From NCBI GenBank assembly GCA_037957365.1, contig JARHVA010000250.1:833501-897500 (forward strand): a stretch of 64,000 nt of DNA, written 5' to 3'. The notes below the pieces were generated by a model. That model searched no databases. It was given only the letters and a program-made list of their open reading frames with translations, and was not told the origin of the DNA. A program made the position numbers and the translations under genes. This document shows positions 1 through 12,141 of this stretch, in pieces (positions within the stretch are counted from its first letter, which is position 1; each line of letters begins with the position of its first letter). The stretch is from Torreya grandis (Eukaryota; Streptophyta; Pinopsida; Cupressales; Taxaceae).

Positions 1-754
1 ATGTCCATATATCTTTTTATTTGTGTTTAATATAATCATGATACTAATAATAGAATAAATTAATCACTTTTTGATGCAAATTTTAATACTTTAATTTAAA
101 TGTGTGTTCCCTTTAATTCAGAATGAACTCATAAAAGACATAAACACATGTATACATGATACTTTATATCATTTTAAATACATGTCATGTTTCATTATAA
201 CTCTAGAATATCATTTTTATCTTATGTATAATTCAATTAATAAATAAATAATTACATACATAGATGATATATTACATAAGCTAACAACTAGGTTTCAAAT
301 TTCAATGTCATATCTTGTGCACAAGAAATAATCTCCTCCTCTTCATCTCCATGAGGGTGATAGCTACTTTCCCTTTAACCATGTCCATTCTATCAATCTT
401 CCAAGAGATAAAGTGGACTATAAAATTTTCACTAATCCCTATACTCATCCTATTCACACCTCTTCCCTACATGGTGTGTGCTTACATGTTCAATTAGAAA
501 CAACTAGGGTTTGTATTTGTGAGACTCTAAGGGATCAAATTATTTGTATGATCAAATTAATATCAGATTTACAAAATCAAAATTTTTTATTAAGTGAATA
601 GGTCACATTATTTTCAAATCATATTGCATGTAAATAGTCTTCATAATATGCTTGCATAAACCATGTAATGCATCTAAACCTATAAAAGTTGTGACTATCA
701 CTCTTTCATATACAAACCATAAATCAAAACAAAGTATATCTACAACTAGTGATT
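1..754. other. AT-rich sequence, no recognised gene
   Basis: Only short open frames occur here (for example at 315-601), with no motif I recognise. It probably belongs to the family-D gypsy fragment that becomes recognisable from about 780, but I cannot show that. Confidence 0.4.
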
Positions 755-1690
755 CAAAAATAATTCAAATATAAAACATGAATTCAAATGAGGTACTAAA
801 GGAAATTATTAAAATTAAGTTTATCAACCTACCCCCTCTACACCTAATGAGGAGATACAAATATTATTGTCCATATCATAGAATGCATAGGCACCACATC
901 GATTCAAATTTAGCATTGAAAAGGAAAATACAATATAAAATGGATACAAATGACTCACATAGTGACACATCATATATACAATGGTACATTTACAAATCAA
1001 AAAAGGTTCAAATTTATAAATAGTACAAAAATGTTTACCAAAACATAACTCAAAACAAATAAAGGTTCACAAAACATAATCAGATCAAGAAAAAATATAA
1101 CAAGCATAGGTAAAGAAAGTAAAAGAGGCAAATCTACCTCTCCAAAATGAGGCTCAACTTTCAAATTAGTATGGATATGGTCAAAAATATCTACAATAAT
1201 TTGATTATCATAGTCAAGGTTTGGGAAATCAGGCCTAGGGCATCACTACTATTCTAGTAATTGATAATGTTGGTCAACAAGGTTTAGGATTTATTGAACA
1301 TCCTAAAGTAAATCATTCACATATATAATTTATCATGGAAAAAAGTATAAATACATAATAACTGTTATATAAAGAGAAATAAATTTAATTGAAAAGTTAA
1401 AGTCATTCTAATCTAACAAGCATTCCTAAAAAGGCTTTCTAGCAAAAGAGCCTCCAAAACACCATATGGCTATAATAAGCATAGTTTTAAAGGAAAAAAT
1501 CACAATAAATATTACAAATCACAATTCAAAAAGGTCAACTCCATAATATGAGGCAATTACCTCTATCATTATAGGTTAATATGATTTCAATGATGAATAA
1601 TATTTAGATTCCTATTACAAAACATTCAATTATAGCATAACAATCACATTGCATGAGAGATTACCATTCATATTTTCAATGCAGGACACA
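755..1690 (+). pseudogene. Family-D Ty3/gypsy gag remnant
   Basis: This is a decayed piece of a retrotransposon capsid (gag) gene. Around 862-915 it reads YYCPYHRMHRHHIDSN, which fits a degenerate gag zinc knuckle of the C-x2-H...H-x4-C kind, with the conserved Gly replaced by Arg and the last Cys lost. Downstream the frame is broken by many stops, but pieces such as VGQQGLGFIEHPK can be read near 1270-1310. The region 1080-1600 is collinear with the minus strand of 62880-63400, which is the gag part of the family-D element at the right end of the window. That match is the main evidence. The fragment is followed by LTR sequence at 1755, so the rest of the internal region has been deleted. Confidence 0.6.
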
Positions 1691-1754
1691 CTGATAGTGA
1701 GACCATAAATTAGGGTTTTTCCTCCCTTATTGTACATATTTTATTTTTCTCTTT

Positions 1755-2402
1755 CTACTTGAACTTTCAATAGAACTTAGGTGGGGATAACTACATTAGT
1801 ATTGATCCCTGCTTAGAGTATTGGTATGTTGGCAACTCTCATCATAGTGGGGTGATAAGGATGTCTAGCCTACCCTACTAATAAACACACTTTCACCTCA
1901 TATCATCATGATGCCCTAGCTAAATAGAGGATTAGTGTTTTCTCAAAAAATTAGTCATTACATGAAAATATAGGTTTTTATGACTCGTGCATGTAGGAAT
2001 AGACTTCAGATATCTAAACACAAGTGTACCTAGAAGTTTGGGACAATCCTCCATAGAAGACACTACCACCAATATCAGTTCACTATCACCACATTTTAAA
2101 TAATAACACTATTATCCAATCATGGTGATACTATATCAAAGGGGTTCTAACACTAGGATCTAGTTTGTGATACTTTGACCAACTTCCACCTTAGTTTCCA
2201 ACACCCAGATCATATGTCTTAGTTATTTTCTAGTTAAGTTCTTACTTGCACTATTTATTACTATTTTCACAAAAGTCAAAGATAGTTAATTTTTTAACAA
2301 AGTAGTGGCTATATTTATTGCATATTATTACCTTGATTTATTCTACTCAACTCTTTAACAAACATATAATTTATATTTTTTAAGTCCTAAAAGGTTAAAA
2401 TA
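1755..2402 (+). repeat. 3' part of a family-D LTR (truncated)
   Basis: From GGTGGGGATAACTACAT near 1770 to the end TCCTAAAAGGTTAAAATA near 2402, the sequence matches 56960-57593 and 60860-61496 in the same order. Those are the two LTRs of the intact family-D copy. The 5' half of this LTR is missing and gag sequence takes its place, so this is a deletion product. The LTR end is set by alignment with the copy ending at 61496. Confidence 0.65.
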
Positions 2403-5339
2403 AATGGTTATTTTATCCCTTTGAGATAAGGTGACTACTAAATTCTATTACCATAGCCTAAAAAGGTGGGGCACATCAATGAGTAATTTCATAGAGACAT
2501 GATTCCACATATACAAAATTGGAAGAAATTGATATAGTTTACATTATTTATATATACACTTGGGTCATAATATTATGCATTCAACATCAATTATAGAAAA
2601 AAATAGATTTGTGATAAATATTATACATTGTTTACATAGAAAGGCTACATTTTAATAGATTCTCCAACTTTAGACACATTATAAGTGTATATGCCATGAA
2701 AATAGACCAAATCAAAGATAAATATTTAGATTATATACATAATTATGCAACAACATTACCAATATGCACTAATTGAACCTTTATCTATTTATATTAGTTG
2801 GATCCCTTAGGTAGTGTGGTTGACACTCAATACCCTCAATGACTTTGGCACTACTTCCATTTTTTTTGGTTAAGATGATTACACCATTTTACCTAGGTGA
2901 TACTAGTTATATTTGATAGATTATGTATGCACTTAAGTTGTGTAATTGAGATTCAATGATTTAGATGGACTTGACACAACTCACCATTGCATCATTAGGG
3001 GAATGATCACCATCCAATTCTCCTATTCACATCTCCAAGATTCAGTTTTGAACCTATTTCTCTAATGTTTTAGTAAAGAAGCATCATTACCAAAGTAAAG
3101 CACCAAGGGACAACATGGTTACATTGACACATATGTGTACTCTTTCCTATCTATATTTTCTTTCAAGTATTTCAATTATTCATTCTTAGATTATATGTAT
3201 TAATTACATTGTAACATGTTATTAGTTGCAATAAATACACAAACAATAATTTAAAATATGGATCAAGTAAAAATAAGGTGTTTTGTATAGACCAAGGTAC
3301 ATATTTATTTCCTTTAAACTAGTATTTTCATCCTAATATTTAACCCTAAAATATAGATTAAGGAATCTAGGCTTAAAGGGGATAGAGATAGCCTAGGTCA
3401 CAAGGGTGATAATTTATAGCTATAACAATCCAGTAAATTTTAAAACATAGATAAAATAATATCAGGAATTTAAATACTAAGATATTCTAAAAATAGTAAG
3501 TATAAATAGTGATTAATATAGTAATGAAATTATAATAAGATTACTTAGCTAAATTATTATGTGTATTTAGATCTAATATAGAACATGCTAAAATAGTCTG
3601 AATATAGATTTTGGATCAATATTTATATCTTGTAAATTTGACCTTTGTGAAATCATACACTTGCATCGACATTGACCTTGAATGGTTACATCAACACTTT
3701 TGTCTAAACTAGATGTAGGTATCCTATACCAAACACCTATTGGATATGGATGTGACCACTTATAATATTTTGGGTTATGTGTCATCTTCACTTTAGTTTG
3801 CTCAAATATTGATCATAGGTTGTATCTCTTGTCAAATCATAAAAAATCTAGATCTTCATCTTCATAGTGACCTTGGTAAAAATGGGTTAGTAGGCTCATA
3901 GTCTAGAGCTAACCTAAAAGACACCTCTATTAGGGGGTGCTACCTATATATCCACTACTCTGAATAAGGCCTTAGATTGATGTATTTATCCCCTAATGTG
4001 TTGGCTTGTGTGTGTATAGGGGTGAAATATGTGGAAATCAAGAACATCAATGACCTAGATTATAACTTGGCAAATATGATTCATGGGTTTCTCTTTCAAA
4101 ACCTCAAACCTATAGATATGTTATCCTTATGACTAATATGGAAATGGGATAAAATAGGTAAGCTTTGCTCATTTGAATGCTTTTGATAATTTTAATTTAT
4201 GTTTTTTTTAAGTGAAGAATGAATGAGGATTGATCATGAATAGATACCAATCCTTTTAGATCATATCTTTTATTAAGGCACTTAGTTTGACCATTGAGAT
4301 GTGTTTTATTTGAAAATTTGATGACTTTAGGGAACTGAACACTTGCATTAGACTATGACACTTGTGTTTACATTGTAAACACATGAATATGAAAGAGGTT
4401 ATTTCATTCATTAGTGAACAAAATCAATAACATAAAATCTTAATAGTGGTCCTCGAATTGAGTAAGACTCAAAGAAACAAATAATGAACTAGAAAGCTAA
4501 ACAAGATGATTTTACCTTCTATTTTGATGCTCTATTCAAAGTTGGCTCACATGCATGTTTGTGTCCATATGTAAATCTAAATGTATTTAGAAATGTCATA
4601 GTACAAGACCCATCCAACACTTCCCTAGTCACTATCTAATATGGTTTTTGGATCAATTACAGGAAAATAGATTAATCTCTTAGAGGATATTTTGCATAAT
4701 AACTTTGCACAATCAAGATTGTAATTGTATTATGGTGGCCCTTGTATTTACAAGATTGGAAAAGTGAGGAGGATGGTCCATCACAAGATAAGAATCAAGG
4801 GCCTAACATCAATTAAATTTGGAGGACCAAAGGCATTCAATTTTGGAGTTAATATGGTAATTAATAGGCATGGATCAACATTTTTTGATATTTATTATAT
4901 TTTATGTTGATATTTTGGATTCTTAACTTTTGTGACTAATGATGTCATGATGATGTCACTTTTATATATTTTTTAAATTTATGACTTTTAAAAATTATAT
5001 ATTCATCCAATTTCCATGGTTTTTTCACTTAACCTTTAAATTGAATTTTATTAGTTAATTAATCCTAATTATCCTTTTTGCAATTCTTAGAATTTAATAG
5101 ATTATCATGCACAAATGGTCAAAAACATTAATTTTCTAGGTCATAATTTTATTAGAGATGAATAATAGGAATTGGTCAATTATGTATGATGTATTTCCCC
5201 AATTAGGAATGCATCAATACACTTCATAAATTTCACGTGATATGTACAAATGAATTAGAGTATTTTAATGGTATTTGGCCCAATTTGTGTGTTATTATGG
5301 GAAGTTGTTCTGACTTGCAATTTCCAAATGGTAGTGGTA
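2403..5339. other. AT-rich intergenic sequence, nothing recognised
   Basis: I see no coding motif, RNA gene or clear repeat match. The 3' part of this stretch should be the body of the minus-oriented LTR whose start lies at 5356, but I found no second copy in the window to set its other end. Confidence 0.4.
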
Positions 5340-5374
5340 AAAATTAGATGTCTACATTTTCCCCTATTTGAAAG
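5340..5374 (-). repeat. Polypurine tract and LTR start of gypsy element E
   Basis: On the minus strand a purine-rich tract (CAAATAGGGGAAAA, about 5357-5370) runs directly into TGTAGACATCTAA, a typical plant gypsy LTR start with its first base at 5356. The same arrangement (GGGGGGAAAA then LTR) is seen at 60267-60277 for family D. This marks the internal-to-3'-LTR junction of an element lying at higher coordinates. LTR length is unknown. Confidence 0.55.
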
Positions 5375-5799
5375 TGTGTGGTGAGAAACTTAGATGAATC
5401 AATGGCTTTTCAAATAATAAAAAGGTTACTTGAAATGATCACAATTAGAAGAAATGATTTCATTCCCATTTTTTTGAATTTTATTGATTTTTCATAAAAA
5501 ATGAGCTCACAAAAATGCCCCAAATAAAATTTGAGAGGTCCATGATACCCCCTTAAGGGTAGGGTGGAAAAATTAATTTTTACAGATGGGCCCTCAAATA
5601 AAACAAAATAACACATGTTTCAATAGAAGATGTTGAAAAATGAAGCAATTAGAAGAAAATGATACAAAAAATGAATAAAGGAGCCAAAAATAAGCCTCTT
5701 AGAAAGAAGAATGCATCACAAATAGAACTAGGAAAAAAGATCAAAATTTTGGCTATAAAATTACCCCATGGGGGTGAAAACTATTCATTTTCATCCTCA
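5375..5799. other. Non-coding 3' region of element E
   Basis: There are no frames of note. The stretch lies between the polypurine tract of E and the TATA box of the opposite-strand PMD gene, so it would serve as 3' UTR on the minus strand and upstream region on the plus strand. Confidence 0.35.
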
Positions 5800-5802
5800 C
5801 CC

Positions 5803-5815
5803 TATATAAATATAG
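5803..5815 (+). promoter_or_regulatory. TATA box upstream of the antisense PMD gene
   Basis: The sequence ACCCTATATAAATATAG is a strong plant TATA box in plus orientation. It lies about 750 bp before the first PMD-like residues. Transcripts would start near 5835-5850 and run through the tandem repeats at 5960-6370. The promoter assignment is inferred from the motif and its position. Confidence 0.4.
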
Positions 5816-5959
5816 AGATTTGGTTTTGTGCATGAGAGGAGCAGAGAAAATGGCCCACATCCCACACCATAAACATCTTAGTGAGTGTGCTCAAGAGTAC
5901 CAGTGAAGAGTGGGGCATCAATAAATATATATTTTTCTAGTTAATTTTGTAATTAATAA

Positions 5960-6370
5960 TATTTAATATGTCTTGGAAAAAATTTAAGTGGCGAACTCAC
6001 CATTTTAAAAAAACATAATATGGTGAGATCTCTCACATAAACGGTGATATTATTGATCAAACAGTGAGGTTGCATCTAATTCGATAATATCACAAAAATA
6101 GTGAAAATCACCAAAATGGTGATATAGTGTTTTAGAACTAAAAATGATCATAATGGCAAGAATATTAATAAATTGGCAAAAACACTCATTTTAGGAAAAA
6201 TCATTTAAATAGTGAAATTGCTAGGAAAAATGAGATCATCTTGTCAATCAGTGGGAATGACCTACGAAATAGTGAACTTGATGAGAAAATGGTAAGGATG
6301 TAGGATGAATTAGATAGAATAGTAGGAATTACCTACCAAATAGTGGGAATGCCTTATCGAATAGTGACAA
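5960..6370. repeat. Degenerate minisatellite (AAATAGTG / ATGGTGA units)
   Basis: Short units such as AAATAGTGGGAATG, AAAATGGTGAGA and CAAAATGGTGATATAGTG recur irregularly about every 25-45 bp. Similar AAAATAGTGAGAG units occur at 14320-14500. Such tandem repeats are characteristic of the 3' untranslated regions of Tat/Ogre-type gypsy elements. Confidence 0.5.
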
Positions 6371-6559
6371 TAATAATAAAATTAAAGGATTGCCAAAAAG
6401 AAAACTTAAGGAAACTTTAAAACAAAAATATAAGTAGGTTTATAATAATAAACTACTAAGCATAAAAGTATAAGAAAGTGGTAATATGGCTCAGCTAGAT
6501 GAAAATAGATAGATGAATGAAGAGATTTTGATATGATTTATTTTTTACATGAGTGATTA

Positions 6560-8960
6560 GAGGTTTTCATGATGTGCAAGCAGTGATCATGAGTCTTATG
6601 CCATCATCGGATCATGATAGAGGAATTGGTGGAATTTTTGGAGGTAGTGGGGATTTTTCACATGACATAAATGCTAGTGATCTAGGTCAATAGGGATTAA
6701 TTTTTAATGCTAGCTAAGCACTAACACTCTGAGACCTCTATATTTCATTTATCAAAACATAAGGTTATATTGACTTTGGAGGATGTATGGAGGATTATTT
6801 GGATATTGATTCAAGGATAGAGGATCTAGTGGATGTAGCACGGTAAGCTAGTTATTCTAGAATATTTGATAAGGGTGACTAATATTGTGATAGAAGGTAG
6901 GGACAACTTATTTTATGCCTTAGAAGATCTAGCATTCCCACTAGATGTCATATTTTGTTGGGGTGGTGATGGAGTGATAGGATAATGAAAGGATTTAGCA
7001 CTTTCACCACCAACACATACCTCAGTGCCCCATGAGATGGTGATCTTGATGGCTATTGTCAATGACATATTACTACCTAACAAGAGTGGATAACATTTAT
7101 ATATTTGCCTAATATGAGTAGTTTGATACATGTGTTACTTGACCATGTGTTTTTACTAGGGCCCAACAATATTGGATTAGTTATATCATAATTTACATAT
7201 GATTAGCTATTAGAGTAGGTGAAGAATTGGTCATAACACATTGGTATGGCCCTAGAAGCACATAGTGATTGAGTGGGTTATTGGATAAAGGGTGTAATGA
7301 AGAGCTAAATATCTTATAACATTTGGCCATTATCAAAAATGGGTCATCCTTTGAGGCCACAAGGGTTATTTGTATTACTATTGGTGTGCCTTAGATGAGA
7401 TGGTGGATGGGGACTTCATATGGCATCCCTATATGGTTGTATATTTTTTTTGGTTGGAGGATGGTAATTTAACCTGATATATGTTAACATCATGTTATAT
7501 TACAAGCCCCCATGACTTTATAGTGGAGTGATACAAACCAAATTAAGTTCAATAGTAGTTTGGATTCTAGAAAAATAGTCCTGAGCATCCACATTTATTT
7601 TCTCACATGAACTTGGAGATGACATAATGAGGGATAGCTATTCTAAGATTAGATGTGATAAAGGGTTAATTCATGATGTATCTCATAGTTTTAGCACACA
7701 TAGGTGGTGTAATAAATTCTGATGTTATAGACAATTATGTGGCATGGTGGGTAGGTTCTAGTCCCACATGATTGACTTGACCCTAGCCTTATTAACAAAG
7801 ATATAATTAAAGGAGGGTGAGATAGAGGAAATGTTTGGTATAGGGACTACCATATGGTTAGATACTAGGATAAGGATAGGCATAGTCACAGTCATAGGCA
7901 TTGGTATAAAGATAGGTTATGCCATATGGATAAGAACATGTATAGGGATAGGTATATGCATAGGGATATGTAGAGGTATAAGTATAGGGATAGGTTGTGT
8001 CATAGGTCACTCTTTATTAGGTGTTAAAAGTTATTTTGAAATAGATTACACTGTAGACAGTGGGGATCCCTATGCATCATTTTGTTCTCTAGGTTTTGTA
8101 GGATTTGAGCACATAATTTTCACACTTAGTTATATATTCAATCTTAGATATGGATGATAACTAATATGGTGATGGAGATAGAGGATAGGGCCTTACTCTA
8201 GACACATAGATTGAAAATGTATTAGGTGGTGGCTCTAGGCATGATATAGATGAGGTAGGCACCTCAGGAGTGACTAGATCAATATATGACTAAGCCCTTA
8301 TAGATATGATGTAATGAGATATTATTTATAGGGTAGTAGAGATTGTATGTCTTGATTAGGATGTGGCAAGGCTATAGGTTGAGTTGGTCACCACTCAAGG
8401 GGATACCATGAGATTTCAAAGTATCATTATAGACCATAACATAGATATTATAGCATTGAGAGGATAGGTTTCTCAAATGACTAGAATTCAAGGACAACTT
8501 ATGATGTGAGATTCAAAGCTCATGAATACTATCAGTGATCTAGACAAGGCATGGTGAGAGTGAGATAAGGACTAGGATAATATTTAGAAGCTTTATGGGG
8601 AGCAAGATGAGGCATAGTAGATTGGGTTAGACCAAGGTATTTCCAAATCACTAGTTGATGTGATCTAGGCCAAGGATGATGCTCTATGGGTTAAGGATGA
8701 TGCTTCATATTATCATAGTCTATATGATTTAATAGTTCCATTAGAGGGTAGAGTTCCTTAATTCAATGAGTATACATGTAGCCATAGGACTATTTGAACC
8801 TTGAGTTCACACCACACTAAAACATTAGAGAGGTTAGTATCCCATCTAACACTATAGCATAGAGTGATAATACCTCCACCACCATGTCCATTAATTTCAA
8901 GAACATGTCAGAGTTTTGATCAGAGTCCTCCTAGATATGGATAGAGTCAAAGCTGATATA
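6560..8960 (+). pseudogene. Decayed plant-mobile-domain (PMD) gene, antisense in a gypsy element
   Basis: Plant mobile domain genes (MAIN/MAIL-like) exist as host genes and as cargo of plant transposons. Here KVILTLEDVWRI is read at 6761-6796, matching the early PMD signature (it/vTLeDV..il). GPTILD and LYHNLH at about 7150-7197 match the later W-G-P-T-x-L-x-x-L-Y block, with the Trp codon turned into TAG. A KSG motif near 7080-7090 fits the segment between them. The tail (8330-8960) can be followed as a charged, possibly coiled-coil region. About every 30-60 codons a stop appears, mostly TAG in place of CAG or TGG, so it is dead. It lies opposite to the polarity implied by the polypurine tract at 5357. 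Tat-lineage gypsy elements are known to carry antisense ORFs here. The PMD call is fairly good; exon structure is unknown. Confidence 0.5.
7831..8010 (+). repeat. ATAGG hexamer-rich minisatellite inside the PMD gene
   Basis: Variants of (C/G)ATAGG(N)AT recur about every 6 or 12 bp, for example ATAGGGATAGGTATATGCAT. The forward frame is open for 108 codons and encodes an Ile-Gly repeat (IGIGICIGICRG), so the length of this frame comes from the repeat, not from selection. Confidence 0.6.
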
Positions 8961-9920
8961 TTGGTTAGATTTCCACATTTTTTCTTTGTATGACACGTAT
9001 ATATATTATCATAATATACAAAACTATGATTTTGAGATATATATGACATTCATTTATTTATATACATGAACTTTGATATTATTTTGTTATACATGATGCT
9101 CTTTGTTTTGTACTACTAAGATATTAGTGGTAGATTATCTGAGTACAATATGGATGTTGATGTTTAATTTTTTCTATGATTATGTTATCTTCCTTACTGG
9201 TTGATTTCAAACTTTATGTTTGTCTCATGGATATATCATGTGGTATAACTAGATGTTATATGCTTACTTAAAAGATGCACATACTTAATTAGCATAGAGA
9301 TATCCATGTTTGTTTCAAATTTGGACATGTGATGTGATTATGGACAATAAAGGGATAGCTTGATCATATGGTTCAGATAACTAGATCATGCTTGGAGAAA
9401 TGTTTTTGGTGCAACATTGGTATATAAGACTTGAGCACTTGGTTTTTAATTTTTCAAATGATAATATGCACCATAAGTATGATTAACTTATTATAAAATT
9501 ATAATTCAATTACATAAGGACTAATTCAAATGAAATTATTTATAACTTAAAATCATGATATAAAACATCAAGATCTAAATATAAAACATAATGCATTTTG
9601 AACCAAAAAATAGACTAACAAAAAACTCAAATACAAGTGTAAATAACTTAATTTCAAGATATGAAAGATCAAGAATTAATTGTAAAATAAGTTTAATTTA
9701 AATGAAAACAAATAATAACAAGAAATGTTTAAACAAACAAGCAAGTAGTTAGATAATAAAAAACACACAAAAACACAATGAAAGAAGATAAAAGAATAGA
9801 ACTAAGTGATCAACAATTGTGCATGTGTGACTAGTAAGGTATTATACTTGGATATATTATTCATACATTAAGGTTATGATGGGTTGAGTAGATGATTAGG
9901 ATTAATAAAGTGGGAATATA
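8961..9920. other. A-rich spacer, no gene
   Basis: Low-complexity AT sequence, strongly A-rich from about 9440 to 9800. Nothing coding is visible. It ends at the copia target duplication. Confidence 0.5.
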
Positions 9921-10105
9921 ATATTTTTTAGGTTGTGGAGCTAAAAGCTTCACTGATGCAAACATGGAGGAGGTTTCTGGGTTGCTGAGTTGCAGAGCGA
10001 GTTGTAGAAGAACCAATGTCGGTCAACCCAACTAACATCAGTCAGATTATAGTGTAGAAGCAACCGACGTCAGATATTAGTCAGTTGACATCGGTCAGGA
10101 AGGAG

Positions 10106-10113
10106 CTGACGTC
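10106..10113 (+). promoter_or_regulatory. TGACGTCA (ACGT-core, bZIP-type) box in U3
   Basis: A perfect palindromic TGACGTCA lies about 150 bp before the LTR TATA box. The 3' LTR has it at 13310-13317. bZIP factors of the TGA/CREB type bind this motif; use here is inferred. Confidence 0.4.
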
Positions 10114-10262
10114 AATAACTTGTGTGTGCATGCAGTTTGCATGCGAGTTCCAAACTGGTCTATTTTTGGATAGGCAGTTTGCATGTAAAGACTATTTTTG
10201 GTCTTGAGTTGTGAGTCTAATTATTGTAATTAAGAAATTCTAATTATTGTATGCATGAGATC

Positions 10263-10269
10263 TATATAA
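10263..10269 (+). promoter_or_regulatory. Copia LTR TATA box
   Basis: TATATAA in the context ATCTATATAATAGACTC, conserved in the 3' LTR at 13466-13472. It marks the U3 promoter; R would start about 30 bp downstream. Confidence 0.6.
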
Positions 10270-10951
10270 TAGACTCATGGGCTGTATTGTAAAATTTTAC
10301 TAGTGAGAGAGCAAAGATTAGCTTCTTCAGAAGAGAGAGAGCAAGAGTGCTAGATAGCCAAGAGGGCTTGTAAAAGAGAGCAGGGATTAGCTTCTCCTAG
10401 TTCCAAAGGGGTGCTGAGTGTGTATGATTAGGGAGAGTTGTAGGTTGTGCAAGTTCTGGTAGAAGATCCACTAGGGTACTGGTTGAAGACTCATAAGGAC
10501 TTGGTGAGGCAAGGACAAGGGTTCTTTAGGGTGTAGAGATATCTACATGGTAAGTAAGGTCTGTTGATGTGCAGGGTGTTGCAAGTTCAAGGGAGATCTA
10601 CTTGGAGTATGGTTGTGTACTTGGTGTACTGGCAGCATTGTTACTGACTGGTGGAGGTGAACAACAACTCTGTGTTTGAGTTGATTGTTTTGACTGTGAT
10701 GAGAGAGTGAAGTTTTGAAAAAGAATTACAGGTGAACCCTAGAATTGTGGGAGCTCTAGAGGTGTGGGAAGAAGTGTGGCATCTTCTTTATTGTATTTTA
10801 TTCTGAATGATTATTAATACAATTGGGTATTGTCTCTCATATTTTGTGTTGTTTCATTTCTAGTTACTTATCATTCTAGTTAAATTTTGTGTTTAGTTGC
10901 TAATACAAAGGTAATCAAGTATGTCCTTAGTGGGCAGTAGATCCTGACAGT

Positions 10952-10963
10952 TGGTATCAGAGC
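10952..10963 (+). other. Primer binding site (initiator tRNA-Met)
   Basis: TGGTATCAGAGC starts two bases after the LTR end. It is the standard plant copia primer site, complementary to the 3' end of initiator tRNA-Met. A degenerate second copy (GGTATCAGAATG) follows near 11006. Confidence 0.85.
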
Positions 10964-11111
10964 AGGTTGACCAGGTTGACTAGGTTGGTACCAATCTTGG
11001 CAAGTTGGTATCAGAATGTGGTTAAGTTACTAACAGGTTGTATTAGATCTGGTTAGTGTTTATTGATTATAGGTCACTCTCAGGGATTTCAGATTGAGTG
11101 GGAGTATAGAA

Positions 11112-11790
11112 ATGACAGAAGAAAGTAAGCTACGATTGGAGAAACTAAATAGCACAAATGGTCAAATTGATGGAAAGAAAGAGTAGGTAAAGGAAGATTG
11201 TTGGTCGATAAAAGATCAGTGTGTAGAAGCAGATGTTGTAGGTGTTGTTACACAGGTTGCTCTAGATAAAGTAGAATCTTGGTCTATAGATTATGTTGCC
11301 TCTTTCCATGTAACCCAAAATAGAGCATCTTTTCATGGGTATGTCTTTGGAGACTTTGGAGAGATTTATTTGGGAGCTGGTGAGCCTTGTCAAATGGTTG
11401 GCAAAGGGGAAGTGAAGCTAAAATTATAGATAGATAACACACAGGTGTTGAATGAGGTCATGCAGGTACCAGTCTTGGAGATGAGTCTAATTTCTTCAGG
11501 AAATTTAGGTCATGAGAGATGCACAGTAACTCTCACAGTGGATGCACTTGAATTAGACGGTGGTAAGAAAGTAGGTATCCTTTATCTATCTACTTATATT
11601 ACTAATTCACCTTCTATTGTAGAGATGTGGCTTTGTAGGCTTGGTTACATATGTAAGAAGGAAATGCATGTTCTTAAGTAGAAGATAGATATCTTTGACA
11701 AACTTAAGAACTGGAAAGCCTTGGTGTTCATGGAGGAGATGATAGACAGAGATCAGCTGAGGGGACTAAATTATTCTAAGTAGGGTTGTG
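11112..11790 (+). pseudogene. Copia gag-protease-pre-integrase remnant
   Basis: From ATG at 11112 the frame starts like a copia gag (KLRLEKLNSTNGQ) but jumps after about 25 codons to the protease, so nearly all of gag is deleted. The protease block reads SWSIDYVASFHVT at about 11277-11315, where the catalytic D-S/T-G of copia proteases has become D-Y-V, an inactivating change. Next come MVGKGEVKLKL and an open stretch (11445-11681) with LISSGNLG and WLCRLGYICKKEMHVL, matching the conserved pre-integrase pattern (W-H-x-R-L-G-H). The sequence stops matching before the integrase core. In-frame TAG codons confirm it is non-functional. Confidence 0.75.
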
Positions 11791-11869
11791 TTAATATGGA
11801 TAAGGGTTTGATCTAAAAGGAGCTCATGGTTAAAAATTCATCACTCATAGGTGAACATAGGTACTGGCA

Positions 11870-12090
11870 TTAGTTAGGAAGAACTGACATCAAACAAACA
11901 GGCATCAACGTTGGTCACGTGTAGATCAGTGAGTCAGTGGTGTCAGGCAGTAGGAACTGACATCGATTAGACAAGAACTGACATTGGCAGTAGGGACACC
12001 AATGTCAGTCAGGGAGAACCAACATCGGTAGTAAGGGTCAGTCATAGGGAATTGACGTCAGTCGTGTGTAGATTGGGAGATGGCCGAGAT
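11870..12090 (+). repeat. Cluster of ACATCGGTCA / GACGTCAGTC motifs inside copia
   Basis: About ten degenerate copies of (GACGTC or GACATC)(A/G)GTCA-like units stand where the integrase core should be, including TGACGTCA at 12053-12060. The same units occur in the LTR U3 at 10015-10115 and 13210-13320. It looks like LTR-derived or slippage-amplified sequence that replaced coding DNA. Confidence 0.55.
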
Positions 12091-12141
12091 CGATCACTAA
12101 AATGGATGTTGGGTGGATAACAAGCTGTCAAGGAGTCTCAA

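Larger units (their letters stand above)
9926..10949 (+). repeat. Copia 5' LTR
   Basis: Begins TTTTAGGTTGTGGAGC and ends GATCCTGACA. The expected TG start has become TT (the 3' copy has TA). U3 holds several GACATCGGTCA and TGACGTCA motifs (10015-10115). A TATA box follows at 10263-10269, and a GAGAGAGCAAGAG-type leader lies downstream of it. Confidence 0.9.

Noticed and set aside
5960..6370. CRISPR-like regular repeats
   Set aside because: The units are degenerate, irregularly spaced and without unique spacers, in plant nuclear DNA; they are a minisatellite.
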